From Jannaschia seohaensis (GTDB lineage: Bacteria > Pseudomonadota > Alphaproteobacteria > Rhodobacterales > Rhodobacteraceae), in NCBI RefSeq assembly GCF_900116765.1, contig NZ_UETC01000006.1, positions 124,001 through 188,000 on the forward strand: a stretch of 64,000 nt of DNA. Reading direction: 5' to 3'. Numbering within the stretch: position 1 is the stretch's first letter; each line of letters starts with the position of its first letter. Positions 35,983 to 43,099 of the stretch are shown piece after piece. Position numbers and translations under genes: made by a program. The notes under the pieces were generated by a model. The model searched no databases and was not told where the DNA came from. It saw only the letters and a program-made list of their open reading frames with translations.

Positions 35983-36786
35983 CTAGGCCCTGACATCCAT
36001 CCCGCCGGCAAAGGCGCGTTCATAGACGGCGATGTCCGGGGCGCAGATCCGTTGGATCTCGGCCTTGGTCTCGGGCGCAAGGTCCGACAGGGTCAGCGAA
36101 CTGCGCCCTTTGCCGCCGCGATTCTCGTGCCCGATCCTGACCCGGATTCCGAGCCTGTCTCTCAGCTGGGCGCGGAATCCGTCGAGATCGTCGAGGCGGC
36201 CGACGGCCGAGAACTTCTTGAGATTGAGCACGGCGCGCTCGATCGCCTCAGCGGACCCGAAATCGGCATCGCTGGGCAAACCGCTGAAAAACTCGCTGTA
36301 GCTCGCGCCCATCTGACGGGCGCGGTCCGTCGTTAGAAATTCCTCTAACGGCTCTTCAATTCTCGCATGCGCATTGGGTTTGTCGAAGCTCCAGTTGTAA
36401 TGGGACAGAAAGCGCGCGGCGGGATCGCGGAGGATCGTGATGAATTTGTAGCGCTCCCGGAAACGGTCATAGGCCACTTCGGAAAAGCGGACGTGAAGCG
36501 AAATGCACCGCACATCCTCATACATCAGATAAAGCAGCATCTGTTCGCGCAGATCGAGCACGTCGACGAGCATGCGCTCGCGGTCGCTGCGACCGGTGAA
36601 CGCCTCGAATGCGCGAAAACTCGACTCCGGGACGACCGTAGCCTGGCTGAGCAGATAGCGCTTGCGCAAGGCGCGCCCGACGGAGGTTCCCCCGCATTTC
36701 GGGACATGATGGAACACGAAACGCTGCGGAAGGGCACGATCCAGCATCGCGCGACGGAGGGATTTCGCGGTATCGACGACATTCAT
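35983..36786 (-). CDS. Sulfotransferase, second of the locus
   Basis: A 267-residue protein starting at ATG 36786 (MNVVDTAKSLRRAM). The PAPS loop is FVFHHVPKCGGTSVGRALRK and the 3'-phosphate strand is YKFITILRDPAARFLSHYNW, the pattern of family-2 (carbohydrate/heparan-type) sulfotransferases rather than that of the first sulfotransferase at 29768. It faces the opposite way to the Wzy and Wzx genes around it. Two different sulfotransferases in one locus suggest sulfation at more than one position or acceptor. Confidence 0.88.
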   Translation of the reverse strand: MNVVDTAKSLRRAMLDRALPQRFVFHHVPKCGGTSVGRALRKRYLLSQATVVPESSFRAFEAFTGRSDRERMLVDVLDLREQMLLYLMYEDVRCISLHVRFSEVAYDRFRERYKFITILRDPAARFLSHYNWSFDKPNAHARIEEPLEEFLTTDRARQMGASYSEFFSGLPSDADFGSAEAIERAVLNLKKFSAVGRLDDLDGFRAQLRDRLGIRVRIGHENRGGKGRSSLTLSDLAPETKAEIQRICAPDIAVYERAFAGGMDVRA

Positions 36787-37103
36787 GGCGTGGCTCCTGT
36801 CTCGCCTTCCGGCCGGCGCAAGACTTCCCCGAGGCCGCGGCAAAGACAAGGCGCGAGTCGGCGTCGGGATTTTCCAAAACGCCTATCTTTTCGGCATCTT
36901 TCGCGCCGGATTTGTGAATTTACCTTTTCACCCGGCGCATTGCGCCCCCACGCCGAATTGTTGCGCAAAAGGAGTTGCACGGTTTCGCCGCCCTGTCTCC
37001 GGAGGCAGGGCGTTAGCGGTGGACAGCGACGGGAGCCGGATCGTAGAGTTTGATGCCTGCGTATCGATTGCCGCCAGACCGGCGCCCTTTTTTCTAGATC
37101 GCG
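36787..37103. other. Divergent gap between sulfotransferase and flippase genes
   Basis: About 317 bases, AT-richer around 36880-36940. It contains a near-perfect 22-base palindrome at 36990-37011. No gene recognised; promoters for both flanking genes are expected here. Confidence 0.45.
36990..37011. repeat. Near-perfect palindrome upstream of flippase gene
   Basis: GCCCTGTCTCC / GGAGGCAGGGC, symmetrical except for one T/G position. Could be an operator or a hairpin in the leader. Confidence 0.4.
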
Positions 37104-38414
37104 ATGACGTCTATCGGACCCCTTCCGCGCACCAGGGCGCCCTCTCTCCGTCGCAATATCGGATTTGCGGTCAGCGGGCGCATGGTGTTCGCGGTCACCC
37201 AATTCGCCATCCTGATCCTCGTGGCCCGGCTCGGCACGCCGCAGGATGTCGGGGCGCTGACGCTTGCCTCGGCCATCGTCACGCCCCTTTTCTTCCTGAC
37301 CTCGATGGGGATGCGGGACGCGCATAGCGTCGACGATCTCGTCTCCTACAGCCGGGCCGATTACGTCGCGCTGCGGCTGGCCGGCGGCAGTTTCGCGCTG
37401 CTTGCGACGGCCGCCATCGCTTTGGGGCTATATGGGCAGGACGGGTTCCTGGTCTACGGCTCCGCCATCGCCCTGGCACTGGTGAAGTTCTCGGGCGCGC
37501 AGATGGCGCTCAATCACGGGATGTTCCAGCGGGCGGAGCGGCTGGATTTCACGGCGATTTCAAACGCCATGCGCGGCGGCATGGGGCTGGCGGCGTTCGG
37601 CCTCGTGTTCTGGTACACCCGCGCCCTGCCGCTGGCTCTGCTTTGCGAGGCCCTGGCCTGGGTCGCGAGCTATGTCTTGGTCGACCGCCCCCTGCTCGGC
37701 CGGATCGGGGCGCGGACCAGCTGGGCGGAGCTGTCGCGGGCGCAGGCCCGGACGGTGCTCCGGCTGGCCTACTGGATCCTGCCGCTGGGGCTTTCGGGCT
37801 GGTGTCTGCGGGCCGCCCTCGCGGCGCCGCCGCTGATCCTGGAACGCCATGCCGGGCTGGCCGCCGTCGGTCTGTTTGGCGTGCTCGCCTATGGCCATTC
37901 GGCGATGCTGATGGTCGCCAACAGCCTCGGCGGCGCGGTCGCCCCCAGGCTGCGAAAGTATTACCGCAACGGTCGGCGCGCGCCCTTCCTGCGGACCGTG
38001 GGGCTGATGTCGCTCGTCTGCGGCGGCTTCGGAGCGGGGATGGTCGCGGTGGCCTGGCTGGCCGGCGATCCTTTGCTGGAACTGGTCTTCGGGGTCGACT
38101 ATCGCCGCGGCGACCTGCTGACTATCGTGATCTTCGCCTCGGCGCTGAGCGTGACGAGCGCCCCGCTCGTCGCCGCGATGAACGCGGGCCAAGCCTTTCG
38201 GAAGCGTTTGCTGGTGACGGCGAGTGGCCTGGCGGCGGCGGCGGTCGTCTCGGTCCTGCTGATCCCGAGCTACGGCATCGCGGGCGCCGCTTGGTCGATG
38301 GTCGCGCTGACGGCGACCCATGCCACGCTTTACGCGGCCCTGTTCGTCTTCGTCCTGCGCGCGATGCCGCCCCCCCTGCCGAAGGACGCCCCCGACGCGT
38401 CCGAGGGGAGATAG
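37104..38414 (+). CDS. Polysaccharide flippase (Wzx/MATE-like)
   Basis: A 436-residue membrane protein with about 12 helices and the polysaccharide-transport N-terminal pattern RRNIGFAVSGRMVFAVTQFA, ILILVARLGTPQDVGALTLA. Further segments are GMRDAHSVDDLVSYSRADYV, ANSLGGAVAPRLRKYYRNG, and near the end SYGIAGAAWSMVALTATHATL, the late helix pair of this family. It moves lipid-linked repeat units across the inner membrane for the Wzy-like polymerase at 34528. It starts a tight four-gene run (gap of 3 bases, then overlaps) to 42068. Confidence 0.9.
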   Translation: MTSIGPLPRTRAPSLRRNIGFAVSGRMVFAVTQFAILILVARLGTPQDVGALTLASAIVTPLFFLTSMGMRDAHSVDDLVSYSRADYVALRLAGGSFALLATAAIALGLYGQDGFLVYGSAIALALVKFSGAQMALNHGMFQRAERLDFTAISNAMRGGMGLAAFGLVFWYTRALPLALLCEALAWVASYVLVDRPLLGRIGARTSWAELSRAQARTVLRLAYWILPLGLSGWCLRAALAAPPLILERHAGLAAVGLFGVLAYGHSAMLMVANSLGGAVAPRLRKYYRNGRRAPFLRTVGLMSLVCGGFGAGMVAVAWLAGDPLLELVFGVDYRRGDLLTIVIFASALSVTSAPLVAAMNAGQAFRKRLLVTASGLAAAAVVSVLLIPSYGIAGAAWSMVALTATHATLYAALFVFVLRAMPPPLPKDAPDASEGR

Positions 38415-38417
38415 CCC

Positions 38418-39452
38418 GTGGGAGTCGCCGCCTCGGCCAGGTCCATGATCCAGCGCGCGATGCTGGAGCGCCGGGTCCGCCGGTCTCTGGCGGAGGCGCG
38501 GGCCGGCCTCGTGCGGCTCTCGCGCCGGCCCGGCGGGCTCTCGTCAGAGTTCAAGCGCCGCGCCGAGGCCTATTCCGGCGACGTGTTCGGCACCCGGCAA
38601 CACGCTCCCTGGCTGCATCTCTACTCGGAGTGTCGCGGTGAATTCCGGGAAGGCTGGCTGCCGGTCAGCTACTATTTCTCGGAGGTGCTGGACCGGGCCA
38701 ATGGTGGCTATCAGCACATGGCCCGCCACCGCGCCGCGAACACGGCTCTGTTCGGGTCGGACGCCTTCCCCGATCTGGCCTATTGCGTGAACGGGCGGCT
38801 GATGTGGGCGGACTACACGCCCTGCGACCCGTCGGAGCTGGCGGGGCAAGCCAAGGATCTCGTCTTCAAGCCCGACCATTCGGGGTTCGGGCGCGGCATC
38901 CGATTCCTGTCGGCCCGCGACCTCGACGCCGCGCGGATCGCGCGTCTGGGCAACGGCGTGCTGCAACCGCGCCTGATCCCCCATGACAGCTTCGCGCAGA
39001 TCGACATGCCCTCCCTCGCCACCCTGCGGATCGGGACCGTGGTCGGGCACGACGGAGAGGTCTCCGTCCGGACCGCCTATCTCAAGATGGGACGCAAGGC
39101 GGAGTCGCATGTGATCTCGGCCAGCCAGGTGCGGGTGCCGGTCGACTGGCGCACGGGTCTGCTGGCCGCCGATGGCTACCTGGCCGATTGGACGCCGGTC
39201 ACAGCGCATCCGGATACCGGCGACAGCTTTGCAGGTCGCAGCCTGCCCGGGCTCGACGAATTCGTTGAGATCGTCACTTCCCTGCACCGCAAGCTGCCGC
39301 TGGCGCGCTATCTCTGCTGGGATCTGGTCCGCGACGCGAGCGGTCGGATCCGCGTACTGGAATGGGAGGGCGGCGTCGTCAGCTTTGCCGAGGCGACGCA
39401 AGGCCCATGTTTCGCGGATCTTGGCTGGGCGCGCGGTCAATCCAATGGCTAA
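38418..39452 (+). CDS. Sugar-transfer-associated ATP-grasp protein
   Basis: A 344-residue protein starting at GTG 38418, three bases after the flippase stop codon, with GGGGAG upstream. Segments fit the ATP-grasp fold seen in polysaccharide loci: DLVFKPDHSGFGRGIRFLSA (nucleotide-binding lysine and glycine-rich loop), QPRLIPHDSFAQID, SLATLRIGTVVGHDGEVSVR and, near the end, CWDLVRDASGRIRVLEWEGG (metal-binding acidic residues). ATP-grasp enzymes join a carboxylate to an amine, thiol or hydroxyl via an acyl-phosphate, so this may attach an amino acid or acid substituent to the polysaccharide. The actual substrate is unknown. It overlaps the next gene by eight bases. Confidence 0.8.
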   Translation: MGVAASARSMIQRAMLERRVRRSLAEARAGLVRLSRRPGGLSSEFKRRAEAYSGDVFGTRQHAPWLHLYSECRGEFREGWLPVSYYFSEVLDRANGGYQHMARHRAANTALFGSDAFPDLAYCVNGRLMWADYTPCDPSELAGQAKDLVFKPDHSGFGRGIRFLSARDLDAARIARLGNGVLQPRLIPHDSFAQIDMPSLATLRIGTVVGHDGEVSVRTAYLKMGRKAESHVISASQVRVPVDWRTGLLAADGYLADWTPVTAHPDTGDSFAGRSLPGLDEFVEIVTSLHRKLPLARYLCWDLVRDASGRIRVLEWEGGVVSFAEATQGPCFADLGWARGQSNG

Positions 39453-40599
39453 GGACCTGCCCCTCGACACCCCATCGCGGCCGCCGCGCATCCTGTTCGT
39501 GGCCAGCGAAGTCCTGGGCTGGAAAACCTATGCCAAGCGGATGCGGCGCGCCCTCGAGGCCCGATCCGACATCTCCCATGACATCTTCAGCTGGCAGCCG
39601 CCGCGCCTCGGCACACTGGCGGTCAAGCGCCACGGCGGCGGGCGCCTGTCCCGCCTCCTGCGCCCGCTCGACCCGATCCATGCCTATCGCTTCCATCTCG
39701 GCCGCGAGATCCGGGCCGCAATCCGCCGAAGCCGGCCGGACATCGTCCATGTCGCCGCGCATTGGCCGGCGGCGGCCTTCGCCTCGGATCCGGCGGCGCT
39801 GCCCTATACGCTCGCCTTCGATTGCACCCGTCACGGGATCAACGCCTTGCGCCAGCCGCCGGCCTGGTCCGACGGCGACCTCGTCCGGGAAGCGGCCCTG
39901 TTTCGCGGAGCGGCGCATCTCTTTCCGATGAGCGACTGGGCCGGGGCCTCCCTGGTCGCGCAATGCCGTGTCGCGCCCGAGGCGATCACGATCAGCCCGC
40001 CCTCGGTCGAATTGTCGGCCTTTGCGCCGCCCCGCAGCCATGACGGGGTGCCGAACATCGTCTTCGTCGGCAACGACTTCGCCCGGAAGGGAGGGCGCCG
40101 CCTCGTGGAATGGGTCGAGGGACCGCTGGCCGGGCGATGCCATCTGCATATCGTGTCACAGGATCCGGCGGCGCAGGTCACGGGCCGCCACATCACCGCC
40201 CATGGCCCTATGGCGCAAGAGCAGCTGTTCCAAGATCTTCTGCCGGAGATGGATATCTTCTGCTTGCCAACCGCCCTGGACATGTCGCCCCAGGTTCTCG
40301 CCGAGGCCGCGGCCGCCGGTCTGCCCGCGGTCGCAAGTGACCTCGGCGGCATCGGCGAACTGGTCCGCCATGAGCAGACGGGGCTGCTCGTGCCTCCGGG
40401 GGAGGATGGGGGCTTCGTCGACGCGCTCGACCGGCTGATCGCCGATCAGGAGGCACGGGCGCGCATGGGTCTCGCCGCGCGGCGGCACGCCGAGACCGTG
40501 CTGAACGCGGACCTGACCTATGGCGCCGTCGTCGACCGGCTGGTCGCACTCGCCACGCGTCACGCCGCGCCGTCCGATGTCGCCGGGGCGCGCGGATGA
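39445..40599 (+). CDS. Glycosyltransferase family 4 protein
   Basis: A 384-residue GT-B glycosyltransferase. ATG 39445 (MAKDLPLDTPSRPPRILFVA) lies inside the end of the ATP-grasp gene. The N-domain has SRPDIVHVAAHWPAAAF; the C-domain has PNIVFVGNDFARKGGRRLVE and DIFCLPTALDMSPQVLAEAA, then ASDLGGIGELVRHEQTGLLV, where the E-x7-E donor motif is partly changed (the first position reads M). It is co-translated with the following gene (ATGA overlap). Confidence 0.9.
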   Translation: MAKDLPLDTPSRPPRILFVASEVLGWKTYAKRMRRALEARSDISHDIFSWQPPRLGTLAVKRHGGGRLSRLLRPLDPIHAYRFHLGREIRAAIRRSRPDIVHVAAHWPAAAFASDPAALPYTLAFDCTRHGINALRQPPAWSDGDLVREAALFRGAAHLFPMSDWAGASLVAQCRVAPEAITISPPSVELSAFAPPRSHDGVPNIVFVGNDFARKGGRRLVEWVEGPLAGRCHLHIVSQDPAAQVTGRHITAHGPMAQEQLFQDLLPEMDIFCLPTALDMSPQVLAEAAAAGLPAVASDLGGIGELVRHEQTGLLVPPGEDGGFVDALDRLIADQEARARMGLAARRHAETVLNADLTYGAVVDRLVALATRHAAPSDVAGARG

Positions 40600-42068
40600 A
40601 CCTGGAAACCGGCATCGCGCGGGCCGATCTCGACACGCGGGTCGAGCCGTTCCTGCTGCGCCGCATGGCGCCCGATCCGGACCCTGTGCCGGTCCGCAGG
40701 CTGGTGCCGAAGCTGACCTGGAACCGGCTCGACCTCGCGATCAAACGGGCGTTTCTAGAATCGCTCGGGGACCGCCCGTCCGAGGCCGCCGGTCGCCGCT
40801 ACGACGCGCATATCAAGGCGTTTTCCCTCGGCGAAATGCAGGAGCCCGACAGTGCGGCCAAATCCGGGGCCGAGGCGTTTCGCGCCTCCTTCGTCGAGAC
40901 GCTCACCGCACTGGACACGGAGGGATTCGACCCGCAGCGCAGCTTGGTCCCGCTGGCGACGGATGGCACGATCCTGAATGGCGCGCACCGGACGGCGGCG
41001 GCAATGCATCTCGGTCGGGAGATCGTCGCGATCGAAACAGGGCTGGAGCCGTTCGTCTACGACTACCGCTACTTCCGGGGTCGCGGCATGTCGGACGCCG
41101 ATCTCGACGCGGCGGTCACCGATTACGTGCGCCTGTCCCCGGATGCGGCGGTCGCCCTGCTCTGGCCGGCGGCCGAAGGGCGCGACGCGGAGGTCGCGCG
41201 CGTGCTCGGCCCGCTGGTCTACCGAAAGGAGCTGTCCCTCACGCCGCGGGGGGCGCATAACCTTCTGAGCCAAGTCTACCGTGGCGAGCCATGGCTCGGC
41301 CCCGCCGAGGAGGATCACCCGGGCATCGACCGCAAGTTGCTGCCCTGCTTTTCCGGAGGCGGCGGGTTGCGGGTTCTGGTTCTCGACCTGCCCCCCGATC
41401 GCGACCGGGTGGCGCTAAAGGACGAGATCCGCGCGTTGTTCGGCCTGGGCAAGCACTCGATCCACATCACGGACGACCATGCCGAGGCACTCGACCTCGC
41501 GCGGCTGCTTTTGAACGCCCATGGCGTTCACATGCTCGACCATGCTTCGCCGAACCGCTTCCCGGAAGTGCGGCAGTTGGCGGAGGAACTCCGCGGCGTC
41601 CTCGACGCGAGCGGTGTCCCGGCGGATGCCGTGGCGATCGACTCCGGCATGGTGATGGGCCTCTACGGATTGCGGGCGCCGTCCGATCTCGACTATGTCG
41701 CCGCCGCACCGGGGCCGCAGACGGATCGGATCGAATGGCACAAGGGCGACCGGCACGGGATCCCGGTGACCGAATTGCTGACCGATCCGCAGTATCATTT
41801 CTTCTATTGGGGGCTGCGGTTCATCAGCCTGTCCCAGGTCACGGCGATGAAGGCGCGCCGTCTGGCCGGACAGGATGCCGAAGATCTCGAGCGGATCCGC
41901 CAGCTTCCGAGCGTCGCGCTTCGGTCGCCGTGGCAGGACTTCGTCTATCGCGCTCGTTTCCTGCAATCGAGGACGAAGCGTCAGGTCATCCGCGGCCTCG
42001 CCCGGATCGGACTGAAGGAACCTGCGCGCAGGATCTACCGCCGGGTACGCGGAGGATGGCGTCGGTAG
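40596..42068 (+). CDS. ParB-like plus nucleotidyltransferase-like protein of the polysaccharide locus
   Basis: A 490-residue protein, last gene of the locus. The N-terminal half contains a ParB/sulfiredoxin-type segment: LVPLATDGTILNGAHRTAAA, where GAHRTAAAMHLG corresponds to the GxxR motif of that fold. The C-terminal half contains MVMGLYGLRAPSDLDYVAAA, which resembles the strand and paired aspartates (G-x-R...D-x-D) of nucleotidyltransferase-fold proteins such as LicD/fukutin-like enzymes. The helical tail FFYWGLRFISLSQVTAMKAR and the basic C-terminus follow. I do not know a characterised homologue. If the fold guess is right, it may transfer a nucleotide-activated group such as phosphocholine to the polysaccharide. 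It overlaps the glycosyltransferase stop (ATGA) and ends at the mobile-DNA boundary. Confidence 0.7.
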   Translation: MNLETGIARADLDTRVEPFLLRRMAPDPDPVPVRRLVPKLTWNRLDLAIKRAFLESLGDRPSEAAGRRYDAHIKAFSLGEMQEPDSAAKSGAEAFRASFVETLTALDTEGFDPQRSLVPLATDGTILNGAHRTAAAMHLGREIVAIETGLEPFVYDYRYFRGRGMSDADLDAAVTDYVRLSPDAAVALLWPAAEGRDAEVARVLGPLVYRKELSLTPRGAHNLLSQVYRGEPWLGPAEEDHPGIDRKLLPCFSGGGGLRVLVLDLPPDRDRVALKDEIRALFGLGKHSIHITDDHAEALDLARLLLNAHGVHMLDHASPNRFPEVRQLAEELRGVLDASGVPADAVAIDSGMVMGLYGLRAPSDLDYVAAAPGPQTDRIEWHKGDRHGIPVTELLTDPQYHFFYWGLRFISLSQVTAMKARRLAGQDAEDLERIRQLPSVALRSPWQDFVYRARFLQSRTKRQVIRGLARIGLKEPARRIYRRVRGGWRR

Positions 42069-42091
42069 GTCGTCCGCCTTTCCGTGCTCCG

Positions 42092-42766
42092 GTGCGGGAG
42101 CTCGCATTGGTAGGGTCGGTCAGGGCTCGCGACGTCGGCGCCCTGGGGTTCGATCGCACGATCCGACATTGGGAGCCGGTGTTTGCGCGGGCCAACTGGC
42201 TGCTGTCAGGCCTATACCCGGATGTTCGCATTGGCGACGCAGCTGGTTCCGCTCTGCTGTTCAACATGGAGAAGCTCTTCGAGACGGTACTCGGACTGCA
42301 CATCCGGCATGCTTGCCAGGTAGAGGCCGGTGCTCGCCTTTCTGTCGGACTTCAGAGCCCTGTGAAGAACCTCGCGACGGCGGGCTTCCAGCTGCGCCCC
42401 GACGTTACCGTTCAGACCGGAGACAAGTGCGTCGCCATCTTCGATGCGAAATGGAAGCGCCTCGATCTCGCCGAACCGAACTCGGGCGTCTCGAGCGGCG
42501 ACGCGTATCAGATGAACGCCTACGCCAGTCGCTACCGCTGTAAGCGACTCGCGCTCGTTTACCCGGCCTCGAGGGACTGCCCGCCAGGAAGGATCACCGA
42601 GTTCGTGCTCATGACCGAAGAGCGCCCGGTACTGGATGTGGTCGCGGTCGATGTTCGAGAGCTCGCCTTTGGCACCGGAATCCCGGTCGGCATCGATGCG
42701 ATGATCCCGATCGAGCCGCACTGGAAGCAACGGTCATCGCAGGCACCGATTTACGAAGCGGTATGA
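42092..42766 (+). pseudogene. mcrC: McrC nuclease subunit, C-terminal fragment
   Basis: About 225 residues matching only the C-terminal half of McrC, the nuclease partner of the McrB GTPase in modification-dependent restriction. HWEPVFARANWLLSG and ALLFNMEKLFETVLGLHIRH are the typical central motifs. The PD-(D/E)XK nuclease core is FQLRPDVTVQTGDKCVAIFD followed directly by AKWK (PD, D, AKWK), then DAYQMNAYASRY. The N-terminal DNA/McrB-binding part is missing and no mcrB is adjacent. The frame abuts the end of the polysaccharide gene, so the break lies at about 42070-42095. The nuclease residues look intact, but a fragment without McrB is unlikely to work. Confidence 0.85.
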
Positions 42767-42786
42767 AGGACTTCGGCCCCTCTTTC

Positions 42787-42806
42787 TTCCACATTGCTTC
42801 CACGGG
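42787..42806 (+). repeat. Direct repeat 1 flanking attachment core
   Basis: TTCCACATTGCTTCCACGGG. Matches 43049-43068 at 18 of 20 positions. The two copies lie on either side of the tRNA-Met fragment, as expected for arm-type integrase binding sites. Confidence 0.65.
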
Positions 42807-42821
42807 TGGTTCAAACGCAAA

Positions 42822-42841
42822 CGCCGCCCTGGAGGGCGGCG
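42822..42841 (-). terminator. Rho-independent terminator behind the tRNA-Met 3' end
   Basis: Perfect 8-base stem CGCCGCCC / GGGCGGCG with a 4-base loop. Read on the minus strand it is followed by TTTGCGTTT. It lies 28 bases past the CCA end of the tRNA fragment, so it is probably the original tRNA terminator. It would also stop the mcrC fragment from the other side. Confidence 0.7.
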
Positions 42842-42869
42842 CGTAAGCGTTTGGAAGCGCGAGGGTATT

Positions 42870-42916
42870 TGGTTGCGGGGAGAGGATTTGAACCTCTGAC
42901 CTTCAGGTTATGAGCC
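42870..42916 (-). tRNA. tRNA-Met (CAT) 3' fragment, attachment site
   Basis: On the minus strand the sequence runs from the anticodon arm (GGCTCATAACC, anticodon CAT) through the variable loop and the T arm (AGAGGTTCAAATCCTCT) to the acceptor strand CCCCGCAACCA. The D arm, the 5' acceptor strand and most of the 5' anticodon stem are absent; upstream sequence bears no likeness to a tRNA. This is the classic footprint left when an element integrates into a tRNA 3' end. The intact tRNA-Met should lie at the far end of the island, beyond 64000. Confidence 0.88.
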
Positions 42917-43048
42917 GTGTTGAACGAACCATGAACAATCACTCGGAACCGCGAATTCTTGCGCAATTTCGGACACTTGCCGATCCCGGAGCTGAGGCTC
43001 CGCTTCGCACGATCTGTCGGGATTGCGCAGCGTTTTTCGGCCTCGTGC

Positions 43049-43068
43049 TTCCACAATGCTTCCAAGGG
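43049..43068 (+). repeat. Direct repeat 2 flanking attachment core
   Basis: TTCCACAATGCTTCCAAGGG, same orientation as 42787-42806 with two differences. Lies about 130 bases inside the island from the tRNA fragment. Confidence 0.65.
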
Positions 43069-43099
43069 GCCGTGAGCTGATTTTCCGGTAGCACGACCA

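Noticed and set aside
42811-43065. Short minus-strand frame across the tRNA fragment
   Set aside because: Its segment KVRGSNPLPATKYP is the usual translation artefact of a tRNA 3' end, so it is not a gene.
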